DNA from: Ureibacillus composti
Lineage (GTDB): Bacteria; Bacillota; Bacilli; Bacillales_A; Planococcaceae
NCBI GenBank assembly: GCA_030348875.1
Contig: JAUCEP010000002.1
Span: 2,373,001-2,437,000, forward strand
Length of the DNA: 64,000 nucleotides
Reading direction: 5' to 3'
Shown: positions 1 to 8,150 of the stretch, in pieces
How the letters are laid out: each line of letters opens with the position of its first letter
Position numbering within the stretch: position 1 is the stretch's first letter
Made by a program: the position numbers and the translations under genes
The notes under the pieces: model-generated
The model's input: only the letters and a program-made list of their open reading frames with translations
What the model was told of the DNA's origin: nothing
The model's database searches: none

Positions 1-66
1 TTCACTTCTAAATTGGATTAATTTTTCTCTAACGGTTAAGGGCCAAACTACATTCCAATTTGTCAT
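1..66 (-). CDS. RelE/ParE-like toxin, N-terminal fragment (cut by window start)
   Basis: Only the first 22 codons are inside the window, starting MTNWNVVWPLTVREKLIQF. The start codon overlaps the stop of the upstream small gene in a TAATG arrangement, so the two are translationally coupled. The short W/V-rich strand followed by a charged helix resembles the N-terminus of RelE/ParE-fold mRNA interferases, and the order small acidic gene then toxin fits a type II toxin-antitoxin module. This is inference from 22 residues and gene order; the catalytic C-terminus is outside the window. Confidence 0.45.
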   Translation of the reverse strand, partial: MTNWNVVWPLTVREKLIQFRSE

Positions 67-332
67 TATTTAAAATCCTCGACAGAAATTGATTTTAGTA
101 ATTCAGATGTTGTCATCCCTTCTCCTTTTTTATAATCAATTTGGCTTTCTTTAATCATTTGTTCAAGTTGTGGATTTGCAATAATATCCGATGCAATAGA
201 TTGATCATCCATTTCCTGCAAAACAAGAGTATATTTCCCCTTACCAGGAATTGAAAATTGAAGAACTGAATTGTCACGATCCATTTTTTTAACGAAACTC
301 ATTAGCTCTTCAGAAGATTTAATAATGCACAT
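66..332 (-). CDS. Putative antitoxin or small acidic protein
   Basis: An 88-residue protein. The preferred start is the internal ATG at 332, because GGAGG lies 8 nt upstream of it; an ATG at 347 lacks a ribosome-binding site. The protein has a beta-rich middle part (SVLQFSIPGKGKYTLVLQE) and ends in a helical tail with ELLKSISVEDF, which is the kind of C-terminal extension that antitoxins use to wrap a toxin. It is coupled by TAATG to a RelE/ParE-like start. I do not recognise the family with certainty; an unrelated conserved hypothetical is the alternative. Confidence 0.5.
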   Translation of the reverse strand: MCIIKSSEELMSFVKKMDRDNSVLQFSIPGKGKYTLVLQEMDDQSIASDIIANPQLEQMIKESQIDYKKGEGMTTSELLKSISVEDFK

Positions 333-359
333 TTCATCACCCTCCATAAATTTTATATT

Positions 360-889
360 AATTTACATCTATCAGTTTATTATATTTTTAAATAGTCATT
401 ATTTATTTCGGATTCAATTATCCAAAATCTTTATTTCACACGACTTTCACTTAATCATTCAATCAAAATCTTCTCGTAAATAATCCACTAACCACTGATT
501 ATATTTGTGATAAAGGTGTATGATTTTATCCTTTTGCTCTCTAGGTCTGGAAGGTTTTTCTCTAAGTAATTAAATAATTGACCAGTCGCTTTTAGTCTAC
601 ACCCTAAGCGAAGAATTTGGTTTGATTGTTAATCTAATTCTCCTGCTTGGATATAAGACTACTAGGTTAACAGCTTTATCACAAATATTGAAATTCAACC
701 AGTCCAATAATTTCCAATAACAAATAAAAATTATAGGCGGTCGAGATTCATCTCGACAATATATTTATTTTTTAAGTCTTTTTTTAAAGTCTTTATATTG
801 TCGTCTCATTTTGTCGTGGGATGCCATATCATTTTGTCGTGCGATACCTTCTCATATTGAGAAAGTTGTCGTGTTTAAACACATGAAAA
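360..889. other. Gene-poor stretch with coding debris and a hairpin
   Basis: No intact gene is visible. Minus-strand reading around 463-640 gives pieces of coding-like text in two frames (for example a stretch ending WLVDYLREDFD then stop near 463), consistent with a frameshifted remnant of unknown family. A perfect 7-bp hairpin GTCGAGA-TTCA-TCTCGAC lies at 740-757 and may end the minus-strand gene upstream. The motif CATTTTGTCGTG is repeated near 809-840. Confidence 0.4.
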
Positions 890-1570
890 TTACGTCACGA
901 ACTCGGCTGTTATTAATTCGAAATCAAGACCATTACGAATCTTGCCAAATAACATTCTAGTCTTTCCGAATTTTATTTTTATCAATTTTAAAATATTGAT
1001 TGCCATCCTCCTTGGAGGATATGCCCGATCTCTGTTGTAATCTTTTATTGTATTCTCTGTGTAATCTATTGGTATTGCTCCCGTCATTTTGACGTGTCCC
1101 ATTCCACCAAATTGACGGGATGGAAACCGACAAGTTGACGTGTCTAATTCGACATTTTGACATAATCCTTTTTTACTAATTGACGTCTCCATTTCATCAA
1201 TTTTTTGAGGGCTATTTTTCAACTCTTCACTTTGGGAAAAGCCGTGATAAAAGATTTTCTTTACTTCCTTCTCATTAATTCGGTACCATTTTTTGCGATC
1301 TGTTTTCCGTTCATTAAAATTGCCAACCTCGATTAGATTTAATTGCTCTAACTTTTTCAAAATACGGTCAATTGTACTTTTCGACCAAAACGGAAATTGC
1401 TGATGAAATTCCATCAACGTTTTGGAAACCCACTTTTCCCCTTCCCTCACGCTGCCAGCAGTTTGCACCAAATCATTCAATTGTTGTAACATCAGTGCCT
1501 CATTTAATCCAATTTTCATTGCAAGTGTAGTTGAAATAATTATTGGTGTTTCGTTATTAAATAAGCTCAT
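890..1570 (-). CDS. Winged-helix replication-type protein, possibly degraded at its C-terminus
   Basis: A 226-residue protein. Residues about 1-105 (LNEALMLQQLNDLV, EGEKWVSKTLMEFHQQFPFWSKSTIDRILKKLEQLNLI, KWYRINEKEV) read as the winged-helix N-terminal domain common in plasmid and phage replication or DnaD-like proteins of Bacillales. The middle is a variable linker, then IPIDYTENTIKDYNR, which in this family precedes the C-terminal domain. Here the tail after residue 180 looks unlike that domain, so the gene may be truncated or frameshifted. Decayed text lies on both sides, so this is probably a mobile-element remnant. Confidence 0.5.
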   Translation of the reverse strand: MSLFNNETPIIISTTLAMKIGLNEALMLQQLNDLVQTAGSVREGEKWVSKTLMEFHQQFPFWSKSTIDRILKKLEQLNLIEVGNFNERKTDRKKWYRINEKEVKKIFYHGFSQSEELKNSPQKIDEMETSISKKGLCQNVELDTSTCRFPSRQFGGMGHVKMTGAIPIDYTENTIKDYNRDRAYPPRRMAINILKLIKIKFGKTRMLFGKIRNGLDFELITAEFVT

Positions 1571-1778
1571 TGATTTCTGTCCCCTTTAAACCTAAGTTTT
1601 CTGAGAAATTCATCATACTGCATTTCCCATTCATCCTTTATATAGTGTTTTAGGTGCGAAAAAGAGACATGAATTCAAAAATTTTTGCCCAACCCTCAAA
1701 AAAATATTTCGTACCCCATTTCTTTACCAAAAGCTTATAATAAAATGAAAAATATAGCTATTTTTGGAGGTAATCTCC

Positions 1779-2705
1779 TTGAAGGAAAAAATTTTATGGA
1801 TTGGCTTATTGATTGTCTTCATAAGTTGGATAGGAAACTATCTTTATTTTCAATCGAAACAGCTGGATCAACCCATTTTTCTAGACCACTATTATGAAAC
1901 CTATATGCAGGATGAATCCACTTTAACCTTTTACTATTTAAGCAATAAGACGGATGATGCTGTCATAAACCATGTTACCATCGATGGCATTGACCTGTAT
2001 CCCGTGTTAGATCATGGGTTGGTGTGGTCATCTTCCCCTATATTTGAACAAGAGTTTACGCATCAATACTTAAAATCCGTTACATTGGACTTTGCTCCTG
2101 TTCCATTCCCGCTTAAAGAAACCGATGATGCTTGGTCTTTTGAGGAAATAACCGTGACTTTTACAAATGGTCAAACACTTACAACAGATATTGGTGAAGT
2201 ACGTGTGTTCGAAAATTTACAAAATCATGAATTATTTAATTTTCATTCAGGATCGACGAGTAGCGAACATATACATCAAGAGATAATGGTTGCCACAAAA
2301 CCCCTTACAGTAGAAGCAATTCAAATCCCTTTTGAGGAACTAGTTGAAGAGGTTGATGTGAAAGTGAATGTTGATACGAAACTTATAAAAGAAAATGAGA
2401 CTTTGAGGCAGAGAGAAAGTACTGCAGGATGGCGGGATCAATTTGGAGTTTTAAAATGGAATGAAATAAAAGGTATTTCGAGTCATGAAGAAAAACTATT
2501 TCCGTTTCAATTAGAACGAGATAACTGGTTGCAACTTTTCATGCAAATGAACCCAAACCATAAAAGTTTTGTTGACTTCGGAGTGGAAATAACCGGTACA
2601 ACAGATGATGGTAAACCATTTATCAGAAAGTCAACAATCATTGAACACCCCACCCTCACCCAAAACGTGATGAACGAAATAATAGACGAAAAAACAAGGA
2701 GGTAA
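1779..2705 (+). CDS. Membrane-anchored extracellular protein of unknown function
   Basis: A 308-residue protein. I start it at the TTG at 1779 because TTGGAGG sits 8 nt upstream. One N-terminal membrane segment (about residues 5-22, ILWIGLLIVFISWIGNYLYF) is followed by a long soluble domain rich in beta-prone segments, which would lie outside the cell. I recognise no catalytic motif. The stop overlaps the next gene's first ATG (TAATG), so the two form an operon and may act as a pair at the membrane. Confidence 0.6.
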   Translation: MKEKILWIGLLIVFISWIGNYLYFQSKQLDQPIFLDHYYETYMQDESTLTFYYLSNKTDDAVINHVTIDGIDLYPVLDHGLVWSSSPIFEQEFTHQYLKSVTLDFAPVPFPLKETDDAWSFEEITVTFTNGQTLTTDIGEVRVFENLQNHELFNFHSGSTSSEHIHQEIMVATKPLTVEAIQIPFEELVEEVDVKVNVDTKLIKENETLRQRESTAGWRDQFGVLKWNEIKGISSHEEKLFPFQLERDNWLQLFMQMNPNHKSFVDFGVEITGTTDDGKPFIRKSTIIEHPTLTQNVMNEIIDEKTRR

Positions 2706-2710
2706 TGTCC

Positions 2711-3277
2711 ATGTACAAAGCCTTTCATCGAATTTTCTGGGGTTATCTCATCGTGTGGATTGAAATTCATCTCTTCGTCATTGATATTCTGGCAGATCCA
2801 GTTGGATATTATCTTATATATTCTGGGATCTCTCATGTGATAAAAGATTTTCCAATTGGTCATAAAGCAAAAAAACTTGCGATGGTCCTCGTTTTTATCT
2901 CTTTACCTACTGTCTTTGTGCAACAAAACCTAAGAATTGACCAACTAACTCATTTATCGATGTTTTCTGGTTGGACATTTTACACAACACTATTAAGTCT
3001 GTTAAAATTTATCCTCGTCTTCTATATTTTCCAACTGATTATGGCCATCGTTCAGTTGCATGGAGATGAACGAATGATCAGACGTTCGTCAAGAACATTT
3101 ATATTTTATGTAATCGGCATGTTTTTCGTATTATGTTTGAACACCTTTATGATTAACCTACCAGTAGAAATACTACTATTTTCAGCGGTCGTTTCAGTCA
3201 TCGGCAGTTTAATATTAGAAATTGTATTCCTACTACTGTTACGGTCTGTTAGTGAAATTAAAATAGAACCTAATTGA
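2711..3277 (+). CDS. Integral membrane protein of unknown function
   Basis: A 188-residue protein with about five hydrophobic segments (FWGYLIVWIEIHLFVIDIL, AMVLVFISLPTVFV, LLKFILVFYIFQLIMAIV, FIFYVIGMFFVLCLNTF, LLFSAVVSVIGSLILEIVFLLLL). The ATG at 2705 is only 2 nt from AAGGAGG; the ATG at 2711 has an 8-nt spacing and is the better start. It is coupled to the upstream membrane-anchored protein. A terminator hairpin overlaps its stop codon. The family is not recognised. Confidence 0.6.
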   Translation: MYKAFHRIFWGYLIVWIEIHLFVIDILADPVGYYLIYSGISHVIKDFPIGHKAKKLAMVLVFISLPTVFVQQNLRIDQLTHLSMFSGWTFYTTLLSLLKFILVFYIFQLIMAIVQLHGDERMIRRSSRTFIFYVIGMFFVLCLNTFMINLPVEILLFSAVVSVIGSLILEIVFLLLLRSVSEIKIEPN

Positions 3278-3306
3278 TGGAAGCACTAGCTTGTCAATTA
3301 GGTTCT
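3265..3306 (+). terminator. Rho-independent terminator overlapping the stop of the membrane protein
   Basis: A 13-bp perfect stem, AGAACCTAATTGA at 3265-3277 pairing with TCAATTAGGTTCT at 3294-3306, is followed by a T-rich run. The left arm contains the TGA stop codon. Confidence 0.75.
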
Positions 3307-3382
3307 TCTTTATTTTAGCAATAAATCAAGGACAAAAATGCTCACGAGTGTAATTATACTTAATCACACAAACATATTAAAA

Positions 3383-3555
3383 AGTGTTAGCCTCTCTTCA
3401 GAAACCGCGGCCTACCACTGTAAGCCGCGCACGGTTTTCGGAACGTTTAGAAGGATGCATTATATGTGAGCGGGCCTTACACTAAGCACATAGACAAGTC
3501 GAAAAGACATGTTTCAACATGGCTTTGCGGCTTGTGTGCTTAGCCCGCTCTCTCC
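3383..3555 (-). repeat. Structured dispersed element, copy A (core only)
   Basis: In reverse orientation this carries the same core as copies at 29138-29507 and 40951-41420. Its long stem is closed by GAGCGGGC (3468-3475) with GCCCGCTC (3543-3550), and a second hairpin has the arms GCGGCTTAC and GTAGGCCGC. The outer GGCTGGGACA-type inverted repeats of the other copies are missing, so it is a truncated copy. The closing stem differs from the other copies by one compensated base pair. Confidence 0.7.
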
Positions 3556-3637
3556 CAACACTTAAATAGAATCATTATTAGAATAAGCTTTTAAAAAGTT
3601 ATCAACGATAGGCATTTATTCAATTTCCTAAAAGATA

Positions 3638-3671
3638 AAAAAGAGGAACCCAGTTAAGGATTCCTCTTTTT
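3638..3671 (-). terminator. Terminator of the csp gene
   Basis: The arms AAAAAGAGGAA (3638-3648) and TTCCTCTTTTT (3661-3671) form an 11-bp stem. On the minus strand this lies just downstream of the cold-shock gene. Confidence 0.8.
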
Positions 3672-3701
3672 AGATCATGGTAAATTTAATTTAATTAAAA
3701 A

Positions 3702-3902
3702 TTAAAGTTTTACGATGTTTGTAGCTTGAGGGCCACGTTGACCTTCTTCAACGTCGAATTCAACTTTTTGGCCTTCTTCTAAAGATTTGAAACCGTCTCC
3801 AACGATTGCTGAGAAGTGAGCGAATACGTCTTTTCCACCTTCAACTTCGATGAATCCGAAACCTTTTTCTGCGTTAAACCATTTTACTGTACCTTGTGTC
3901 AT
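3702..3902 (-). CDS. csp: Cold-shock protein (CspA/CspB family RNA chaperone)
   Basis: A 66-residue single cold-shock domain. It has the nucleic-acid-binding motifs RNP1 (KGFGFIEV) and RNP2 (DVFAHFSAI) and the conserved start [13 protein letters not shown]. The family binds single-stranded RNA and DNA and melts secondary structure during cold growth. I start it at the ATG at 3902, with GGAGG 8 nt upstream, not at an upstream in-frame codon. It is monocistronic with its own terminator. The transcript has a leader of about 150 nt containing a terminator-like hairpin, so leader control is likely. Confidence 0.95.
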   Translation of the reverse strand: MTQGTVKWFNAEKGFGFIEVEGGKDVFAHFSAIVGDGFKSLEEGQKVEFDVEEGQRGPQATNIVKL

Positions 3903-3953
3903 GTAAATGACCTCCATTGTTTTAAAATTTAATATATAAGCTTTTTTAAGAAA

Positions 3954-4017
3954 GAAAAAAATTCACATATTACAAAAAGTACCGAACGCTCACGATTACT
4001 CTTTGTAATAGGTGAAT
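3954..4017 (-). promoter_or_regulatory. csp 5' leader hairpin with U-tract (attenuator-like)
   Basis: In the transcript, ATTCACCTATTACAA (genome 4003-4017) pairs with TTGTAATATGTGAAT (3961-3975) through a 15-nt arm with one mismatch, and six U follow (3955-3960). This has the form of an intrinsic terminator inside the leader, upstream of the csp ribosome-binding site. Confidence 0.6.
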
Positions 4018-4056
4018 TCTACTTCGTTTCCATAAAGGACCTTATTAATTAATTTT

Positions 4057-4085
4057 ATTATATATCATATTTCCACGTTTGTCTA
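4057..4085 (-). promoter_or_regulatory. Sigma-A promoter of csp
   Basis: On the minus strand the -35 TAGACA (4080-4085) and the -10 TATAAT (4057-4062) are separated by exactly 17 bp. Transcription would start near 4050. Confidence 0.75.
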
Positions 4086-4170
4086 CTGAAAAATTCAATT
4101 TCTAGAAATTAGCCAGTTATTATTGAAAAACAATGTGCCAACTTCTGAATAATAGAAATCGGCACTTCGC

Positions 4171-4380
4171 TTAGCGTGAGGCTTTTGGCGGTTGGCATAC
4201 GTCACATTTCCGCTGATTGTTGTTCTTAAATTTCGTAAATGTTTTTTCAAAATTACTTCCACATGCACATTTAAATAATAATTTTTGAGAAAAACCGTGA
4301 TATTCCGTTGAAAGCAATTTACTTTCAGAATTCTTTTCAACAAACTCTTTAATTTGATGAATCGTCCATCGCTTGTTCAT
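4171..4380 (-). CDS. Small zinc-ribbon protein
   Basis: A 69-residue basic protein. The start is the ATG at 4380 with GGAGG 7-8 nt upstream. One zinc ribbon is visible, CxC (FKCACGSNF) followed by CDVCQ near the end. The N-terminal helix KRWTIHQIKEFVEKNSESKL and the following text resemble the short repeats found next to HNH and homing endonucleases in Bacillus phages. With no nuclease domain it may be a truncated phage-derived remnant or a free-standing module. The function is unknown. Confidence 0.5.
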   Translation of the reverse strand: MNKRWTIHQIKEFVEKNSESKLLSTEYHGFSQKLLFKCACGSNFEKTFTKFKNNNQRKCDVCQPPKASR

Positions 4381-4514
4381 TCTTACACCTCCATTATACG
4401 CTCCCGGAGGCATTCTTTGGCATCCGTTTAAAGTTTATTCTAGGCCGTCATGACCCTAAGTTTCTTATTATAACATGAATTATTTCACAAAAATACACAA
4501 TATAAACTAACGAA

Positions 4515-4961
4515 TTATAACACTCGCTTAAAACTTATTTTGCGCATCATTTGTATTGTTAGAGCAAGGCTAATAAAAATGATCAAAACCAGTAATATAA
4601 AATCAGTATTTCGTACATCAACTCCATGAAATCCGTACCACACCAATAAGTAACCAAAACTAACTATTAGATTAAAAGCAAATAACAATCCCCATGCAGA
4701 GACTTTAATTCGCCTATACCTACCCTTCCCAATGAAATACTGGATATACAAAAAGCAAACAACCGTTACCCCTAAAACTAACAAACCCGCCTGAACAAAT
4801 GATGAAATTGACGTTGTGATTAGGATCGGCTCTTCCCTAGCAGTATCTACATATATGACATTCGCAACATTAATAAGATGAAAACCGAAAACCAACAAGA
4901 TCACATAAAAATACACTATCCATTCACCAATGATCAGAATCGGAAACATAAATTCTTTCAT
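4515..4961 (-). CDS. Four-helix integral membrane protein of unknown function
   Basis: A 148-residue protein with four hydrophobic segments (residues about 5-30, 52-78, 88-112 and 120-140). The start is the ATG at 4961 with AGGTGA upstream; a TTG one codon earlier is less likely. There is no recognisable family motif. It stands alone between divergent and unrelated genes. Confidence 0.55.
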   Translation of the reverse strand: MKEFMFPILIIGEWIVYFYVILLVFGFHLINVANVIYVDTAREEPILITTSISSFVQAGLLVLGVTVVCFLYIQYFIGKGRYRRIKVSAWGLLFAFNLIVSFGYLLVWYGFHGVDVRNTDFILLVLIIFISLALTIQMMRKISFKRVL

Positions 4962-5072
4962 CAAATTTCACCTACTGTTTTTTATAATAATAACGCAGGT
5001 AATTTTCATACACTTCCATATTTAACCATTACTAAATCGTGGTGAAAAATCTTCAAATCTTACATTTTACGA

Positions 5073-5213
5073 TATAATTCTATTAGAACTGTTTGGAGGA
5101 AATAAAATGAAGATCAATAGATATCTAGTGAAAACCTACAGTACCTGCCTGTAAGGGGGAATTCCCCTTGAGGACCCTTGCAGGCGGTACATTCTCAAGG
5201 GAGGTTTTCACTA
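5073..5213 (+). promoter_or_regulatory. Leader with hairpin masking the downstream ribosome-binding site
   Basis: A -10 TATAAT lies at 5073-5078, with a weak -35. A perfect 12-bp stem, TAGTGAAAACCT (5126-5137) with AGGTTTTCACTA (5202-5213), covers part of the GGGAGG site and the bases just before the ATG at 5214. Inside it a second long stem joins about 5139-5156 with 5174-5190, capped by GGGGAATTCCCC. The outer 5' arm lies inside a short leader open reading frame, which is the classical layout for translation attenuation. Confidence 0.65.
5107..5154 (+). CDS. 15-residue leader peptide
   Basis: MKINRYLVKTYSTCL, preceded by TTGGAGGA with a 7-nt spacing, better than many full genes here. Codons 7-11 form the 5' arm of the stem that hides the next gene's ribosome-binding site. 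A ribosome on this frame would open that stem. It was found by reading the sequence directly; its translation is inferred. Confidence 0.6.
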   Translation: MKINRYLVKTYSTCL

Positions 5214-5483
5214 ATGAAAAATCGATCACGGTCCTATTATCGCCATCAAAGAGAGCGAGTTATTAATCGAAAGCTCAAAATTATTCAATTTGCCTGGGGG
5301 CTGGAACAAAGGGATGCAATTGAACATCCATTTATTAAGAATCCGGGTAGATTATCAAAAGCGAAGATTAATTGCTCTTGTCAGATGTGCAAACATGATA
5401 AACATTTTGATATTCCAAAAGCAAACGTTAAATCGAAAAAGGATTTAATGGAATGGGATATGAAAAAATACTTTAATAAGTAA
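5214..5483 (+). CDS. Small basic protein with Cys motif, under leader control
   Basis: An 89-residue protein beginning MKNRSRSYYRHQRERVINRK, strongly basic, with NCSCQMCKHDKHF near the middle, a possible metal site of the form CxCxxCxxxxH. The basic N-terminus suggests nucleic-acid or ribosome binding. I recall similar small conserved proteins in several phyla but no assigned function. GGGAGG lies 9 nt upstream, inside a stable stem. An upstream in-frame start inside the hairpin region has no ribosome-binding site and is rejected. Confidence 0.65.
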   Translation: MKNRSRSYYRHQRERVINRKLKIIQFAWGLEQRDAIEHPFIKNPGRLSKAKINCSCQMCKHDKHFDIPKANVKSKKDLMEWDMKKYFNK

Positions 5484-5729
5484 CATTCAAAGTGTCCTGC
5501 TTTTTAGAGGGATCTTTGAAGTGTAACAGATGATTTAGCATGGTAACTCGTTTAGAGTCGCCATGTTTTTTTATTTCTTCGCGGATATAATTTCCGTCTA
5601 TTGCATATAGTGAGGACTTAGATGGCACGAATAACCGAAATTTCTTCCGTTATGAATATAGTGGTGGCTTGAAAGTCGGTGATAACGGAAAAATATTCCC
5701 CTATTCTACATAGTGACGGGCCTCACAAT

Positions 5730-6405
5730 TTAATAATCTGACCATTCCAGTTGGTTCATTAAATTCTCCCACTCAATGCAGTTTAAAGTATGTTTTTTAA
5801 AACTCGGATCAGTTTCGGAAATCCACTTTTTCGTAATCAGGTGGGTTGGGTTATTTTTCTCGTCCTCTACAAACCTAAAGTCAAACGAATTTTCCACTTC
5901 ATGACCAATAACTAATTCCGTGCATTTTTTGTTTAAAAAATAATTGTGTTTTTTCATCCTCAATTCTAAACGCCACTACATCGTCATTAGCTGTTTCAAA
6001 GGCAAAATGAGTGTATTTGTCCTTACAATCAAAACAAAACTCCACCCTTTTATTGGTTTTATGTACTCTCCAAATTTCAGCATGTCCGTAATCCTCAGCT
6101 AACACACCATCCTGATCCTCATCTACTATCTTGATAAAATACAAATAATGGTGAGCAATATGTATATCTTGAATATCAAACTGTTCATAAGGTACAAGCT
6201 CTTCCGCCTTCCCACTAGTTAAATCTGCATACCAAAGCGATTTTATTCTAATATAGTGATCTTCATTAACAATTGGTTTACCAGAAAATCTGTCGTTAAC
6301 TGCCGATATTTCGCAGTAAACATCGAAATGTATGACTTCATCAACTTGATCAGCATCTAAAATGTTATTTGGTTTGAGTTTTGAAATTTCCGTCTATATT
6401 TGCCT
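5730..6405 (-). pseudogene. Conserved hypothetical gene broken by two indels
   Basis: Reading the minus strand gives about 220 residues of continuous-looking protein split between frames. The likely start (after TTGGAGGC) reads ATAGACG where ATGACG would open the frame MTEISKLKPNNILDADQV. A second break lies near 5935-5960, in T- and A-rich runs, where FETANDDVVAFRIEDEK leaves frame and CTELVIGHEVENSFDFRF resumes in the next one. No known domain is recognised. Both breaks are single-base and one is homopolymeric, so sequencing error is possible. Confidence 0.6.
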
Positions 6406-6550
6406 CCAAAGAATTTCTATCATCTATTTATCAAGTTTATTTTTTAATTAAAAAATTTTATATTTTATATTCTAAGCTCCGCACTTATACCTCTTTGCTC
6501 TAGTAGGTTCTCATAAGATAGTAATAGTTTAACAAGGAGGTGAAACCTTA

Positions 6551-6679
6551 ATGTCAGAAAACTATGTTGGCGGAAGCTCTGATTATGGCAGAAACAACAA
6601 AAATAATTTTGCTTTAATCGTTGTGTTGTTTATTCTATTAATTATTGTTGGCACATCGTTCATGAACAATCGCTACTAA
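6551..6679 (+). CDS. YjcZ-family sporulation peptide
   Basis: A 42-residue peptide, MSENYVGGSSDYGR then NNFALIVVLFILLIIVGTSF. The glycine/tyrosine-rich head and the FALIVVLFILLIIVG membrane segment are the hallmark of the YjcZ/SscA family of small spore-associated peptides in Bacillales. AAGGAGGTGAA lies upstream of the ATG. A strong terminator follows at 6768-6801. Confidence 0.85.
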   Translation: MSENYVGGSSDYGRNNKNNFALIVVLFILLIIVGTSFMNNRY

Positions 6680-6767
6680 TTTCAAGCATTTCTAACATAT
6701 CTTGAGCTGCCACCTCAAGATTCCCACCTAACCTTCCTTTATGTAGCGAAATAAACTAGCTAATACT

Positions 6768-6801
6768 AAAACGCTTCACCACAAAAAGGGTGAAGCGTTT
6801 T
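6768..6801. terminator. Terminator after the YjcZ-type gene
   Basis: A perfect 13-bp stem, AAAACGCTTCACC (6768-6780) with GGTGAAGCGTTTT (6789-6801). A-rich left and T-rich right flanks let it work in both directions. Confidence 0.8.
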
Positions 6802-6983
6802 CTACTTTGTAAAACATTATCCCACGAATAATATGAGAAATCATTCCGCTTTCAACTAAATTCCCCATAGTTTTTTTGATTAAAAACAACTCTAAATATT
6901 TTATTGAAATCAGGAAAGAATAAATTTCATCATGATTTTAAGAGCATTAAATCTTCATAAATAGACTTGGAAGGCGGTCTACT

Positions 6984-8150
6984 ATGGATCAATTAAAAGT
7001 TAAACTATGGACAAATCAGTACATAATCATTGTCATATTGTCCTTAGTAATTTTCGCTTCCTTTTATATGATTACTGCAGGTTTCCCCATTTTTGTATCC
7101 ACCATCACGGATAATCCAGCAATTGCTGGAACGATGACAACAACCTTAATGGTAGCATCATTAATTACGCGCTTTTTTGCAAGTGTGATGATTCAAAAAG
7201 TGAATATGAAATTGCTCCTTATCATTTTCCATTTTTATTTTTTAGGCACAATTGGTCTTACCTTTATAAATGACTCGATTGGCTTTTTAATATTCATTCG
7301 AGCGCTACAAGGGATTGGCTTTTGTATGCTGACGAATTTAGTATTTACCATTTCAAGTAATATTGTTCCAAAATCTCGGTTAGGTGAAGGGCTTGTATTT
7401 TTTGCCATGTCGACAAGCATTGGGGCAACCATTGGGCCACTAATCGCTATTTCTTATCTTGCGAATTATTCGTTTAAGTCCATGATGGTACTAACGTTAG
7501 GATTAATGATTTTTGCATTAGTTTGCAGCTTTTTCACGAAACAAAATACAGGTAAGCAAGAAAAGAAGAGCCCACAGATGACAAACAAAGAACCATTCTA
7601 TAAATACATGTTCGATCGGCGGGTCCTTCTTCCAAGCTTACTGCTAGCGTTCAATTATATGGCCATTGCAGGAACCGTTAACTTTGTAGGAGCATTGGGA
7701 AAAGAAATCAATCTTGGCGGGAGCATCTCACAGTTTTTTATCGCACAAGGGATTTCTATGGTATTCGTTCGTGCGATTTCTGGGAAAATATTCGATCGGT
7801 TTGGTCACAGAGTCCTCATTATTCCTGGAGCCATATCTGGAGCAATAGGATTAACTCTTTTAGGGTTGTCAACTAGTATGTGGATGGTGTTGGTTTCAGG
7901 CGTATTATTCGGCATCGCTTTTGCCATTCTCCAGCCAATTATCCAAGCTTGGGCGTTGACGCTTGTTCCACCTGAGAAAAAAGCGACAGCCAACTCTATG
8001 CTTCTCATCTTTATGGATTCTGGCATGGCGATTGGATCACTAGGTCTTGGATTCTTAGCAAAAATAGTTGGATATGGCATGACTCTCACTTATTCTGCAG
8101 CTTTCATGGTGATTATTTTGATCTTATATTTAGTTGGGAGTAAGAAATAG
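6984..8150 (+). CDS. MFS transporter
   Basis: 388 residues with 12 predicted membrane helices in two halves joined by a charged loop (about residues 190-205). The MFS loop-2/3 and loop-8/9 motifs appear in weak form (RFFASVMIQKVNMK; RAISGKIFDRFGHR). GEGLVFFAMSTSIGATIGPLIA in helix 5 resembles the antiporter motif C region of drug exporters, so export of a small hydrophobic compound is likely. The substrate is unknown. It is monocistronic. A GGGACAGG palindrome begins exactly at its TAG stop. Confidence 0.8.
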   Translation: MDQLKVKLWTNQYIIIVILSLVIFASFYMITAGFPIFVSTITDNPAIAGTMTTTLMVASLITRFFASVMIQKVNMKLLLIIFHFYFLGTIGLTFINDSIGFLIFIRALQGIGFCMLTNLVFTISSNIVPKSRLGEGLVFFAMSTSIGATIGPLIAISYLANYSFKSMMVLTLGLMIFALVCSFFTKQNTGKQEKKSPQMTNKEPFYKYMFDRRVLLPSLLLAFNYMAIAGTVNFVGALGKEINLGGSISQFFIAQGISMVFVRAISGKIFDRFGHRVLIIPGAISGAIGLTLLGLSTSMWMVLVSGVLFGIAFAILQPIIQAWALTLVPPEKKATANSMLLIFMDSGMAIGSLGLGFLAKIVGYGMTLTYSAAFMVIILILYLVGSKK

